From Scatosoma sp045588185 (lineage in GTDB: Bacteria > Bacillota > Clostridia > Christensenellales > Borkfalkiaceae): DNA of 64,000 nt. Position 1 is the stretch's first letter, and each line of letters opens with the position of its first letter. The notes below the pieces were generated by a model. The model did no database searches. It saw only the letters and a list, made by a program, of their open reading frames with translations, and was not told the origin of the DNA. Where the stretch lies: assembly GCA_045588185.1 (NCBI GenBank), contig JAZNDR010000051.1, positions 1-64,000 on the forward strand. The letters run 5' to 3'. This document shows, in pieces, positions 16,501 through 23,567 of this stretch. The position numbers and the translations under genes are program-made.

Positions 16501-16629
16501 TATAACAAAGCGGGGAAAATTGTCGAATGGATGGAGGATATGGGCTACATATCCAGCTTTGACGGCGCAAAAGCAAGAAAGGTGCTCATCACCAAAGAGG
16601 AGTTCGAAAGCAAATACGGCTCTCTTTGA
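13504..16629 (+). CDS. ftsK: DNA translocase FtsK/SpoIIIE
   Basis: 1041 residues, TTG start with AGGAGG 10 bases upstream. Four hydrophobic segments (about 23-165) anchor it at the septum. A long acidic, Pro-rich linker (about 180-570) leads to the motor: the beta-sheet alpha domain, Walker A GSSGSGKS at 712-719, Walker B with IIDELADLM near 820, then ATQRPSTDVITG, and a winged-helix gamma domain at about 970-1041 that reads chromosome orientation sequences. It pumps chromosomal DNA through the division septum or, in sporulating cells, into the forespore. One ftsK-type gene is visible, so the SpoIIIE/FtsK distinction is open. Confidence 0.95.
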   Translation: MRNKEKKEKVNKRESDLVTKESLSAVCALFSLLALLILFTNSLVFGEVIGGTIHAFLTGVFGYMAYPVLLGALYLSVTSLIGKRFVKNRRAGTYIALTVIFIALLVHTAITYSWAKEGYLAKCFEAGEAFPAATAAGWLGGLLVYALSSITTDVGSIVIFSLLILFFGYLSYISIKKGNPQKQQTEQKAEAQNAPVEIPLSSVSKPEEQPMPAPAPVAQNAYAYSEVTTPQRPAFTLSDEMAQAENTPQEPKRESTAFSPFGFGRDTVETENDTVRNTYENSREFLFGSTPAENYKRNLIFDPNARVNQRPSVDPSANPSVSVGFTPSYSESYQASVNEGSDRPLKIVSDGNYTGEPYTQEIAPAETIEPLRPIEEPPVTPQPTLSYPTYEEPKEEEETYYTDRETVREEELMPTRDGEYSRHDYMDLFSPANPNVFGNDEAGRAMAEETFSRRTEEEPETERTFSREDELSVFDRNPEPLEERGRNAIDIFDEEETVEEDPYTLRDSYDEPQRGGFETEREVRRFVEPAPIEEKPEPVRPQPEPTPPPPPKPRVIRPYVRVPLDDFDCRDVEPTQNHEEVEETKANIIATLEEFKVTGAAIASVTFGPTVTRYNVTIPRNISPRKVVALDQPIALSLHSNGVNIYPNYEDGVVSIEVPNKDRQFVQLGCMLAGDTFVNAKSSSIMFTMGKDAGNRKVYGDISKMIHLLVAGSSGSGKSVFLGSLIISLIYKYSPEELRLILIDPKKTEFVLYNDLPHLMINEIITDANKAVQSLNWAIGEMNRRYGLFEKMSRAGTYVVNLDQYNSHVEKAERLPKIVIIIDELADLMLAAKKDIEDRIQNLTQKARAAGIHLVVATQRPSTDVITGVIKSNLPTRIAFAVATDVDSRVILDQTGAQKLLGKGDFLYTMQGINTPVRVQSAFISSEDSQRVVNFIKANNEAYYDEEATAFINNSRSGNEGGSMGRGDEIEPVYIDALRYVILSNSASISLIQRKCSIGYNKAGKIVEWMEDMGYISSFDGAKARKVLITKEEFESKYGSL

Positions 16630-16677
16630 TACCACTTATAATTTTAAGTAACGCGCGTGCGCGTAAAAGGCAAAAGC

Positions 16678-18009
16678 ATGTTATCAGGTAAAATTTTCGG
16701 AGTAATTTCCCTCGGTTGCGATAAAAACCGCGTCGATACGGAAAAACTCCTCGGCTTATTAAAACGAAAGGGCTGCGCGCTTACAGACGACCTTTCCAAA
16801 GCGCAAATACTTATCGTCAATACTTGCGCGTTTTTGCAATCGGCGAGAGAGGAAGCAATCCAAACCGTTCTCGAAAGCGCCGATTATAAACGCGGTGCTT
16901 TGGAAAAAATAGTAGTAACGGGTTGCTTGCCTCAAAAATTTATCAGCGAGCTGTTTGAACCGTTGACGGAAGCGGATATCTTCCTTGGTATCAACGATTA
17001 CGAACGGATTTTCGAAGCGTTAGAGGAAAGTTACCGTAGCGGTAAAAGAGTAAATTTCGTGGGGACGGGCTCGGACGGCTATTCGTTCGACCGCGTTATC
17101 ACGACGGACGAGCATTACGCGTATTTAAAAATCGCAGACGGCTGTTATAACCACTGCACCTACTGTTTAATTCCCAAAATTCGGGGCAAATACCGCTCTT
17201 ATCCAATGGAAAATATTGTAAAAGAAGCGGAAGAATTAGGCGAAGTGGCAGAGCTCATACTCGTAGCGCAAGACACCACGAGATACGGGGAAGACCTGTA
17301 CGGCAAAAACCGCTTTGCCGAGCTAATCCAAAAGCTTTCACAGCTTGATAATATCCAAAAAATCCGCTTACTTTATTGCTATCCCGACGTGATTAGCGAC
17401 GAGCTGATTGAAGAAATCGCCACAAACGATAAGGTTTTGAAATATATAGATATTCCCTTGCAACACTCGGAAAACAGAGTATTAAAGCTAATGAATCGCA
17501 AGGGCACGCGGGAAAAATACCTTGCACTTTTTAAAAAGTTACGCGCGCGTATTCCCGAAATTGCGATACGCTCCACCTTTATCAGCGGTTTTCCCTCGGA
17601 AACGGAAGCGGAATTTGAGGCAATGCAATCGTTTTTAAAAGAAGCGCGCCTGTTCAATTGCGGTTTTTTCGCGTACTCACGCGAGCCGGATACGGCGGCG
17701 TACCGAATGAAAGGACAGATACACCACGCCACGAAAAAACGGCGGGTAAAAGCGTTATACCAAACGCAGGAACGGATATCGGCGGAAATCCTAAACGGCT
17801 TTGTCGGCAAGAAAATAGAGGTCGTTTGCGACGGTATCGACTATGAAAAAAATTGTTTCGTTGGCAGAGCGTATTTTAACGCACCCGACATCGACGGAAA
17901 AGTTTATTTTAACGCGGGGGAGGCAACCCAAGGCGAAACCTACCTTGTGGAAATCACCCGCGCGGACAGTTACGATTTATACGGTAAAACGGAGGATTAT
18001 ATATTATGA
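16678..18009 (+). CDS. rimO: Ribosomal protein S12 methylthiotransferase RimO
   Basis: 443 residues from ATG 16678, with AAAGG upstream; a GTG at 16657 in frame is a less likely start. The N-terminal MTTase domain carries Cys14 and two more cysteines (IVNTCAF, VTGCLPQ) for one 4Fe-4S cluster. The radical SAM motif CYNHCTYC has C156, C160 and C163. A TRAM domain ends the protein. ADGCYNHCTYCLIPKIRG favours RimO over MiaB. It adds a methylthio group to the conserved aspartate of S12. The end overlaps pgsA by 4 bases. Confidence 0.93.
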   Translation: MLSGKIFGVISLGCDKNRVDTEKLLGLLKRKGCALTDDLSKAQILIVNTCAFLQSAREEAIQTVLESADYKRGALEKIVVTGCLPQKFISELFEPLTEADIFLGINDYERIFEALEESYRSGKRVNFVGTGSDGYSFDRVITTDEHYAYLKIADGCYNHCTYCLIPKIRGKYRSYPMENIVKEAEELGEVAELILVAQDTTRYGEDLYGKNRFAELIQKLSQLDNIQKIRLLYCYPDVISDELIEEIATNDKVLKYIDIPLQHSENRVLKLMNRKGTREKYLALFKKLRARIPEIAIRSTFISGFPSETEAEFEAMQSFLKEARLFNCGFFAYSREPDTAAYRMKGQIHHATKKRRVKALYQTQERISAEILNGFVGKKIEVVCDGIDYEKNCFVGRAYFNAPDIDGKVYFNAGEATQGETYLVEITRADSYDLYGKTEDYIL

Positions 18010-18611
18010 ATTTACCTAACAAAATTTCCTTAACGAGAATTTGCATGATACCCATATTTGTGCTCGTATTCTTTTTAGACGGCGTATTGCCGTTTAATTA
18101 CGGTATCGCGGCAATCGTTTTCGCCATCGCGGCTTGCACGGATTTTATCGACGGCAAAATCGCCCGTTCCCGCGGACTCGTTACCAACCTTGGCAAATTC
18201 CTTGACCCCATCGCGGATAAAGTGCTTATCGCCACGGCAACGGTATTATTATTGACAATGAAAAACAGCTTGTTCGCTATGCTTGGCACAGCGGAAAACG
18301 CCGTGTATATCGCTTCCGCAATCGCAATTTGTATCATTTTAGCAAGAGAATTGATTATCAGTGCATTCCGCCAAATCGCGGCGGCAAACGGAATCGTAAT
18401 GGCAGCGGAAAAGCTTGGAAAATACAAAACCGCTTGTCAAGATTTTTCCGTATTCATTTTAATCTTAGCGGCGGATATTCCTTCGACGGCAGGCGTTATT
18501 GTAGCTTGGGTCGGGTTTGCGCTCTTTGCTTTGGCAACGGTACTTACCATTTGGTCGGGCATTTCCTACGTCGTAAAAAATAAACAGGTTTTAAAGGATA
18601 AAAAGGACTAA
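18006..18611 (+). CDS. pgsA: CDP-diacylglycerol-glycerol-3-phosphate 3-phosphatidyltransferase
   Basis: 201 residues, integral membrane protein. The CDP-alcohol phosphatidyltransferase signature DG-x2-AR-x8-G-x3-D-x3-D is complete (DGKIARSRGLVTNLGKFLDP and on, about residues 56-78). It makes phosphatidylglycerophosphate, the committed step to phosphatidylglycerol and cardiolipin. It overlaps rimO by 4 bases and is followed closely by the cinA-like gene. The rimO-pgsA-cinA-recA order is common in Firmicutes. Confidence 0.93.
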   Translation: MNLPNKISLTRICMIPIFVLVFFLDGVLPFNYGIAAIVFAIAACTDFIDGKIARSRGLVTNLGKFLDPIADKVLIATATVLLLTMKNSLFAMLGTAENAVYIASAIAICIILARELIISAFRQIAAANGIVMAAEKLGKYKTACQDFSVFILILAADIPSTAGVIVAWVGFALFALATVLTIWSGISYVVKNKQVLKDKKD

Positions 18612-18617
18612 ACCCTT

Positions 18618-19727
18618 ATGAAAAATGCGTGCGTGATTTTAAAAAATGAAAAGGGAGCGGACGAAAACGCGATTGCCTCGCTTTTCGACGCTTTTCGCGC
18701 GCAAGGCTATATTTTCGACGAGGTGCGGACGCTTCTCAACGCCGACACGGAAAAGCTCCGCACAGTATTAACCGAAGGAAAAAAGGAATACGAAAACCTC
18801 TTATTGCTCGCGGATAAATCGCAACTATCCGCGGTAAAATCAGCGGTTTCGCTTTCGGGCGTTTTTAAAGAGGATTCCTTCCAAGGCACAATCGACGGCG
18901 CAGGTGTTTTTAGCGATAAAACTAAATCGTTGCTTTTACTCTCTTTTGACGGCACGGAAACGGGAACAGGATATTTTCAAAGCGTGCTTTTACCCTATTT
19001 ACAGCGCAAATACGGCAAAAAAACGGATAGAACGGTCATTCGTTCGATAGGCGCAAACGAAGCGCATATTCGCTCGCTTTTAGCGAAAGCAAAGCTCATC
19101 GACGGCGGGCAAATGCAATATTTTCACACGCGCCGTTACGATGAGGATATCATTGAAATTCTTTACGACGAAAATATCTCTAAACGCTTGGAAAGCGACG
19201 TGCTTCGCGTTTTTGCCGAGGGACTCGGCGATACCGTATACGCGCTTGACGATACGCCGCTTGGTGAACAGCTCGTGCGGTTACTTAAATTACGCGGTAA
19301 AAAAATCAGTGTTGCGGAATCGTTCACGGGCGGTGGAGTCGGTAGACGAATCGTATCCGTATCAGGTGCAAGCGAGGTGTATTTCGAGGGCTTGAATACG
19401 TATGACGAGCTTTCTAAAATGAAACGCTTGGGCGTAACGGAATATACCCTTCGAAGCTACGGCGCAGTTTCCGATCAAACGGCGTACGAAATGGCGGCAG
19501 GGCTGATCGCAACGGGAAATTGCGATATATCCGTTGCCACGACGGGGCTTGCAGGACCTAAAACGGATCGTTCAATGTTGCCTGTGGGGCTTTGTTATAT
19601 CGCAGTCGGAACACGGGAAAGAGTATTTGTTTATCGTTATAAATTCGACGGTACGAGAGAGGATATTACGGAAAAGGCAATCAATTATGCGTTATTTTTA
19701 GCGTATAAACAGCTGAAAACGATGTAG
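18618..19727 (+). CDS. cinA: CinA-like protein, C-terminal amidohydrolase domain with degenerate N-terminus
   Basis: 369 residues. The C-terminal part (about 215-369) is a CinA/PncC domain, with the serine nucleophile region VAESFTGGGVGRRI, then SYGAVSDQTAYEMAAG and TTGLAGP; this domain deamidates nicotinamide mononucleotide. The N-terminal 200 residues occupy the place of the molybdopterin-binding-like (COG1058) domain but lack its recognisable glycine-rich motifs, so that half looks strongly diverged. It sits directly upstream of recA, the usual place of cinA. Enzymatic role is well supported for the C-terminal domain only. Confidence 0.8.
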   Translation: MKNACVILKNEKGADENAIASLFDAFRAQGYIFDEVRTLLNADTEKLRTVLTEGKKEYENLLLLADKSQLSAVKSAVSLSGVFKEDSFQGTIDGAGVFSDKTKSLLLLSFDGTETGTGYFQSVLLPYLQRKYGKKTDRTVIRSIGANEAHIRSLLAKAKLIDGGQMQYFHTRRYDEDIIEILYDENISKRLESDVLRVFAEGLGDTVYALDDTPLGEQLVRLLKLRGKKISVAESFTGGGVGRRIVSVSGASEVYFEGLNTYDELSKMKRLGVTEYTLRSYGAVSDQTAYEMAAGLIATGNCDISVATTGLAGPKTDRSMLPVGLCYIAVGTRERVFVYRYKFDGTREDITEKAINYALFLAYKQLKTM

Positions 19728-19766
19728 AATATATATTATAAGGAAATAAAAAACAGGAGATATACT

Positions 19767-20801
19767 ATGGCAAACGAAAAAAACACGGAAAAAATGAAGG
19801 CGCTCGACGCCGTATTGTTGCAGATTGAAAAACAGTACGGTAAAGGCTCGATTATGCGCCTTGGCGATGAGGCGGGAAACACGGAAATCGACGTCATTCC
19901 TTCGGGCTGTTTAACGCTCGATTTGGCACTTGGAATCGGCGGTTTTCCCCGCGGCAGAATTATCGAAATCTACGGTCCCGAATCTTCGGGTAAAACGACA
20001 GTCGCATTGCACGCAGTGGCAGAAGCGCAAAAAATGGGCGGCGTTGCCGCTTTCATCGACGCAGAACATGCGCTCGACCCCGTTTATGCAAAGAAGCTGG
20101 GCGTAAATCTTGACGACCTTTACGTTTCCCAACCCGACACAGGCGAACAGGCGCTTGATATCGCAGACGCGCTCGTAAGAAGCTCCGCCGTCGATATCAT
20201 CGTCGTAGACTCCGTTGCGGCGCTTACGCCGAAGGCGGAAATCGAAGGGGATATGGGCGATTCTCACGTCGGCTTGCAAGCACGCTTGATGTCGCAAGCA
20301 CTTCGTAAATTGACGGCAATCGTCAATAAATCCAAAACCTGCGTTATCTTTATCAACCAGCTCCGCGAAAAAGTGGGCGTTATGTTCGGTAACCCCGAAA
20401 CGACTCCCGGCGGTAAGGCACTTAAATTCTATGCAAGTATCCGTTTGGACGTAAGAAAAATGGACGTTTTAAAGGACGCAGAGGGCGCGATGGGTAACAG
20501 AACGAAAGCCAAAGTGGTAAAAAATAAGCTTGCGCCCCCTTTCCGTCAGGCAGAATTCGATATTGTATTCGGCGAGGGTATTTCGCAAGAGGGTTGTATT
20601 ATCGACACGGGCGTACAGTACGAAGTTATCGGCAAGAGCGGTTCGTTTTTCAGCTATAACGGCAACAAGATTGCGCAAGGCAGAGAGAAGCTTCGCACCT
20701 ATTTAAAGGAAAACCCCGAAATTCGTGCGGAAATTGAACAAAAAATCCGCGACGCGTCAAAGGGTGTAAAGGACGAAGCCGAAGCGGAAGCCGAGGAATA
20801 A
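19767..20801 (+). CDS. recA: Recombinase RecA
   Basis: 344 residues, AGGAG before ATG. Walker A GPESSGKT near 69-76, Walker B IIVVDSVAAL, loop L1/L2 region with GNPETTPGGKALKFYAS, and an acidic C-terminal tail. It forms the presynaptic filament on single-stranded DNA, drives strand exchange, and triggers LexA autocleavage. Length and all motifs are normal. No clear LexA box was identified upstream. A terminator follows. Confidence 0.98.
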   Translation: MANEKNTEKMKALDAVLLQIEKQYGKGSIMRLGDEAGNTEIDVIPSGCLTLDLALGIGGFPRGRIIEIYGPESSGKTTVALHAVAEAQKMGGVAAFIDAEHALDPVYAKKLGVNLDDLYVSQPDTGEQALDIADALVRSSAVDIIVVDSVAALTPKAEIEGDMGDSHVGLQARLMSQALRKLTAIVNKSKTCVIFINQLREKVGVMFGNPETTPGGKALKFYASIRLDVRKMDVLKDAEGAMGNRTKAKVVKNKLAPPFRQAEFDIVFGEGISQEGCIIDTGVQYEVIGKSGSFFSYNGNKIAQGREKLRTYLKENPEIRAEIEQKIRDASKGVKDEAEAEAEE

Positions 20802-20826
20802 AAACAAGTTTTTTATAAGAAAAAAA

Positions 20827-20866
20827 CAAAAATGCGGGAGGCAGGTATGCGTTCTCGCATTTTTTG
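20827..20866 (+). terminator. Terminator after recA
   Basis: Arms AAAAATGCG / CGCATTTTTT enclose a loop with a small bulge; the T run directly follows the stem. Confidence 0.8.
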
Positions 20867-20910
20867 TATAAATTATTTTCCGTTGATAGCAAGTATTTTC
20901 CATCAAACAA

Positions 20911-20939
20911 TTGACTTTTTGAAAAATATATTGTAAAAT
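20911..20939 (+). promoter_or_regulatory. Promoter of rny
   Basis: TTGACT (20911-20916), 17-base spacer, TAAAAT (20934-20939). About 96 bases of leader precede the rny start. Confidence 0.7.
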
Positions 20940-21035
20940 AGTATTCGATAGAAAAAATTATAAGTCGGACTTATTCCAAAGTTCCGTTGAAATAATGGTT
21001 TTATCAATTTAATTTTAATACAGGAGGCACAAAAA

Positions 21036-22649
21036 ATGCACAATTTTAATTTGAGCGTCCTGTTTCTCTCCACCATACAGACGGGGATAGCCGTTGCTAT
21101 CGCCGCCGTAGCCTTGGTACTTGGCGCAGCCGTAACCTTTTTCGTATTAAAAGCAAACGCGAAAAAGAAAGTCGGCAATGCAAAAGACGACGCTGAAAAA
21201 ATCGTAAGCGATGCAAAAGCGGAAGCTGAGCAAATCAAAGCCCAAGGTAAAGAAGAAAGCAAGAGAGCTTTAAAAGAAGCCCTGCTTGAAGCAAAGGAAC
21301 AGGATTTAAAATTAAGAAACGAGTTCGAACGCGAAACGAAAGAAAAGAAAGCAGAGATCCAGCGCATGGAGCAACGCTTGACGCAAAAAGAGGACGCGCT
21401 CGACAAGAAATCGGAACTGCTCGAACAGCAAAAGAGCCACCTTTTCAAAAAGGAAGAAGAAGTGGTTGCTTTGCAGGAAAAACTCAGTTCTCAACACGAA
21501 CTGATGATTCAAGAGTTGGAAAAGGTTGCACAGCTTACGCGTGAAGAGGCGAAGCGTTTGTTGACGGAAGAAATCCTCGACAGCACCCGCCACGACGTAG
21601 CGATACAGGTGCGCAATCTTGAACAACAGGCAAAAGACGAAGCGGATATGAACGCGAAGAAAATCGTTGCGCTCGCCATTCAAAAATGCGCGGCGGACCA
21701 AGCTTCGGAAATCACCGTTTCCGTCGTACCTTTGCCCAACGACGATATGAAAGCCCGTATTATCGGGCGTGAGGGTAGAAATATCCGCGCGCTTGAAAAC
21801 GCAACGGGTATCGAGCTTATCGTAGACGATACGCCCGAAGTCGTTATTCTTTCGGGCTTCGACCCCGTTCGCCGTGAGATTGCCCGCCTTTCGCTTGAAA
21901 AGCTTATCAACGACGGCAGAATCCACCCCGCAAGAATCGAAGAAACGGTAGAAAAAGTATCCCGTGAAATGGATATCCAAATCAAAGAAGCGGGCGAAGC
22001 AGCGGTATTCGAGGCAGGTATTTTCGGATTACACCCCGAACTTATTAAGCTTATCGGTCGTTTGAAATTTAGAACCAGCTACGGTCAAAACGTTTACAAA
22101 CATTCCGTAGAAGTGGCGACGCTTGCAGGACAAATGGCGGCAGAGCTTGGCTTGGACGTTAATTTTGCAAAACGCGCGGGCTTGTTGCACGACATCGGTA
22201 AAGCGGTCGATCAGGAACAAGAGGGCACGCATATTCAAATCGGCGCAGACCTTGCGAAGAAATATAAAGAAAACGCAAATATCGTCAACGCAATTATGGC
22301 GCACCACGGCGACGTAGAACCCAAGACGATTGAAGCCGTGCTTATACAAGCGGCTGACGCAATTTCCGGCGCACGCCCGGGTGCAAGAAGAGAAACGGGT
22401 ACGAACTATGTGAAGCGTTTGGAAAGACTGGAAGCAATTGCTTCGGGCTTCAACGGCGTAGAAAAGAGCTACGCGATCCAAGCGGGCAGAGAGGTGCGCG
22501 TTATCGTCAAGCCCGAGCAGGTGGACGACGCGCAGGCATTGTTCCTTGCCAAAGATATTGCGAAAAAGATTGAAACGGAGCTTGAATATCCGGGACAAAT
22601 CAAAGTCAACGTTATTCGTGAATTCCGCGGCGTCGAGTATGCAAAGTAA
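21036..22649 (+). CDS. rny: Ribonuclease Y
   Basis: 537 residues. One N-terminal membrane helix (about 13-38), a long coiled coil (about 40-200), a KH RNA-binding domain (ARIIGREGRNIRALE, near 245), and an HD domain with HDIGKA near 384-389. This membrane-anchored endonuclease starts mRNA decay in Firmicutes. The recA-rny order is common. It is a single transcription unit with its own promoter and a strong terminator. Confidence 0.96.
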   Translation: MHNFNLSVLFLSTIQTGIAVAIAAVALVLGAAVTFFVLKANAKKKVGNAKDDAEKIVSDAKAEAEQIKAQGKEESKRALKEALLEAKEQDLKLRNEFERETKEKKAEIQRMEQRLTQKEDALDKKSELLEQQKSHLFKKEEEVVALQEKLSSQHELMIQELEKVAQLTREEAKRLLTEEILDSTRHDVAIQVRNLEQQAKDEADMNAKKIVALAIQKCAADQASEITVSVVPLPNDDMKARIIGREGRNIRALENATGIELIVDDTPEVVILSGFDPVRREIARLSLEKLINDGRIHPARIEETVEKVSREMDIQIKEAGEAAVFEAGIFGLHPELIKLIGRLKFRTSYGQNVYKHSVEVATLAGQMAAELGLDVNFAKRAGLLHDIGKAVDQEQEGTHIQIGADLAKKYKENANIVNAIMAHHGDVEPKTIEAVLIQAADAISGARPGARRETGTNYVKRLERLEAIASGFNGVEKSYAIQAGREVRVIVKPEQVDDAQALFLAKDIAKKIETELEYPGQIKVNVIREFRGVEYAK

Positions 22650-22661
22650 AGAAAGGTTCAT

Positions 22662-22698
22662 CCCCGAAATCTTGTAACGAAGATTTCGGGGTGTTTTT
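22662..22698 (+). terminator. Terminator after rny
   Basis: Perfect 12-bp stem CCCCGAAATCTT / AAGATTTCGGGG with a 6-base loop, then TGTTTTT. Confidence 0.92.
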
Positions 22699-22748
22699 AA
22701 AAAAGATTAAAGAAAGTAAAAAATTTTTAAAAATCTAATTGTTTTAAC

Positions 22749-22777
22749 TTGACATTTGCGGAAAATTTCACTATAAT
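22749..22777 (+). promoter_or_regulatory. Promoter of tRNA-Thr
   Basis: Consensus TTGACA (22749-22754), 17-base spacer, TATAAT (22772-22777), 31 bases before the tRNA. Confidence 0.88.
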
Positions 22778-22808
22778 GTCATAGTAATCGTTGAGAGAAG
22801 ATAGAAAT

Positions 22809-22884
<76 letters not shown>

Positions 22885-22885
22885 A

Positions 22886-22929
22886 AACCCGACATTTATG
22901 CAAAAATCTTGCATAAACGTCGGGTTATT
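22886..22929 (+). terminator. Terminator after tRNA-Thr
   Basis: AACCCGAC (22886-22893) pairs with GTCGGGTT (22919-22926); an inner stem TTTATGCAA / TTGCATAAA extends the helix; ATTT follows. Confidence 0.8.
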
Positions 22930-22939
22930 TGTATAAAGG

Positions 22940-22975
22940 ACAATAGCCGAGTAGGCGAGATTACTCGGCTATTGT
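22940..22975. repeat. Perfect 14-bp inverted repeat
   Basis: ACAATAGCCGAGTA / TACTCGGCTATTGT around an 8-base loop, between the convergent tRNA-Thr and tRNA-Leu genes. With T-rich flanks on both sides it may be a second, bidirectional terminator. Confidence 0.7.
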
Positions 22976-23132
22976 TGTAAAAGTTTTTGTCTATTTTCAT
23001 TTGCTTTGGGTTGTGCGAGAATAACCACAACGCTAACGGAAAATTATTTATAATAATAAAAACTAAATGGAAAACGCCAGTACAAAGGGTACAAGGCGTA
23101 TTTTGGGGATATAGCATTGATGAAAATTGCTT

Positions 23133-23172
23133 AAATAAATATCCCCGCGTTTTCACGCGGGGATATTTATTT
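23133..23172 (-). terminator. Terminator of tRNA-Leu, perfect 18-bp stem
   Basis: The arms run 23133-23150 and 23155-23172 (core ATCCCCGCGT / ACGCGGGGAT) with a 4-base loop. On the minus strand it starts immediately after the encoded CCA of tRNA-Leu, so 3' processing and termination are closely joined. Confidence 0.85.
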
Positions 23173-23258
23173 TGGTGCCGAAGGTGGGACTTGAACCCAC
23201 ACGTTGTCACCAACAACGGATTTTGAGTCCGTCGCGTCTGCCATTCCACCACTTCGGC
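23173..23258 (-). tRNA. tRNA-Leu (CAA anticodon)
   Basis: On the minus strand the gene begins GCCGAAGTGG, has anticodon loop CTCAAAA (anticodon CAA) and a long variable arm (GTTGTTGGTGACAAC region) as expected for a class II tRNA, a T arm with GGTTCAAGTCC, and encoded CCA. Total 86 nt. Confidence 0.95.
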
Positions 23259-23421
23259 TTATTTTGGAAAGCTTTATTATTATATATGATGCCGAAAAAA
23301 AAAGCAAGCGTTTACAACAACTTTTTTTAACTTTTTTATACTTTTTTTCAATATAATTGCATTTTTAAAAATTAAGCCGTGCAAATGTGTCCGCTCTTTT
23401 CGAAGAAAGGCGAATGCTTGT

Positions 23422-23485
23422 ATTGCTTTTGCGTTCGTGCTGTATAGATTTTTTAATTTTTATACATCTATCAAGCAAAAGCAAT
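23422..23485. repeat. Nested inverted repeat before the secreted-protein promoter
   Basis: ATTGCTTTTGC (23422-23432) and GCAAAAGCAAT (23475-23485) are perfect 11-bp arms; ATAGAT and ATCTAT (23443-23448, 23466-23471) form a second pair inside. It could be a terminator-like structure or an operator. Confidence 0.6.
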
Positions 23486-23494
23486 GAAAAATAT

Positions 23495-23523
23495 TTGCGA
23501 AATATGTCGAAATATGTTATAGT
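23495..23523 (+). promoter_or_regulatory. Promoter of the secreted protein gene
   Basis: TTGCGA (23495-23500), 17-base spacer, TATAGT (23518-23523), ahead of GGAGG and ATG 23568. Confidence 0.55.
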
Positions 23524-23567
23524 ATTTACAATTGATTTATTTTTACCATAATATGGAGGATTTTTTA

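Larger units (their letters stand above)
23259..23567. other. Intergenic region, 309 bases
   Basis: No gene. It is AT-rich, with the upstream region of the minus-strand tRNA-Leu, a nested inverted repeat (23422-23485) and the promoter (23495-23523) of the secreted protein gene. Confidence 0.6.

Noticed and set aside
22987..23226. 79-codon reading frame between the tRNA genes
   Set aside because: It runs through the 18-bp terminator stem and the tRNA-Leu gene in reverse, with no ribosome-binding site.
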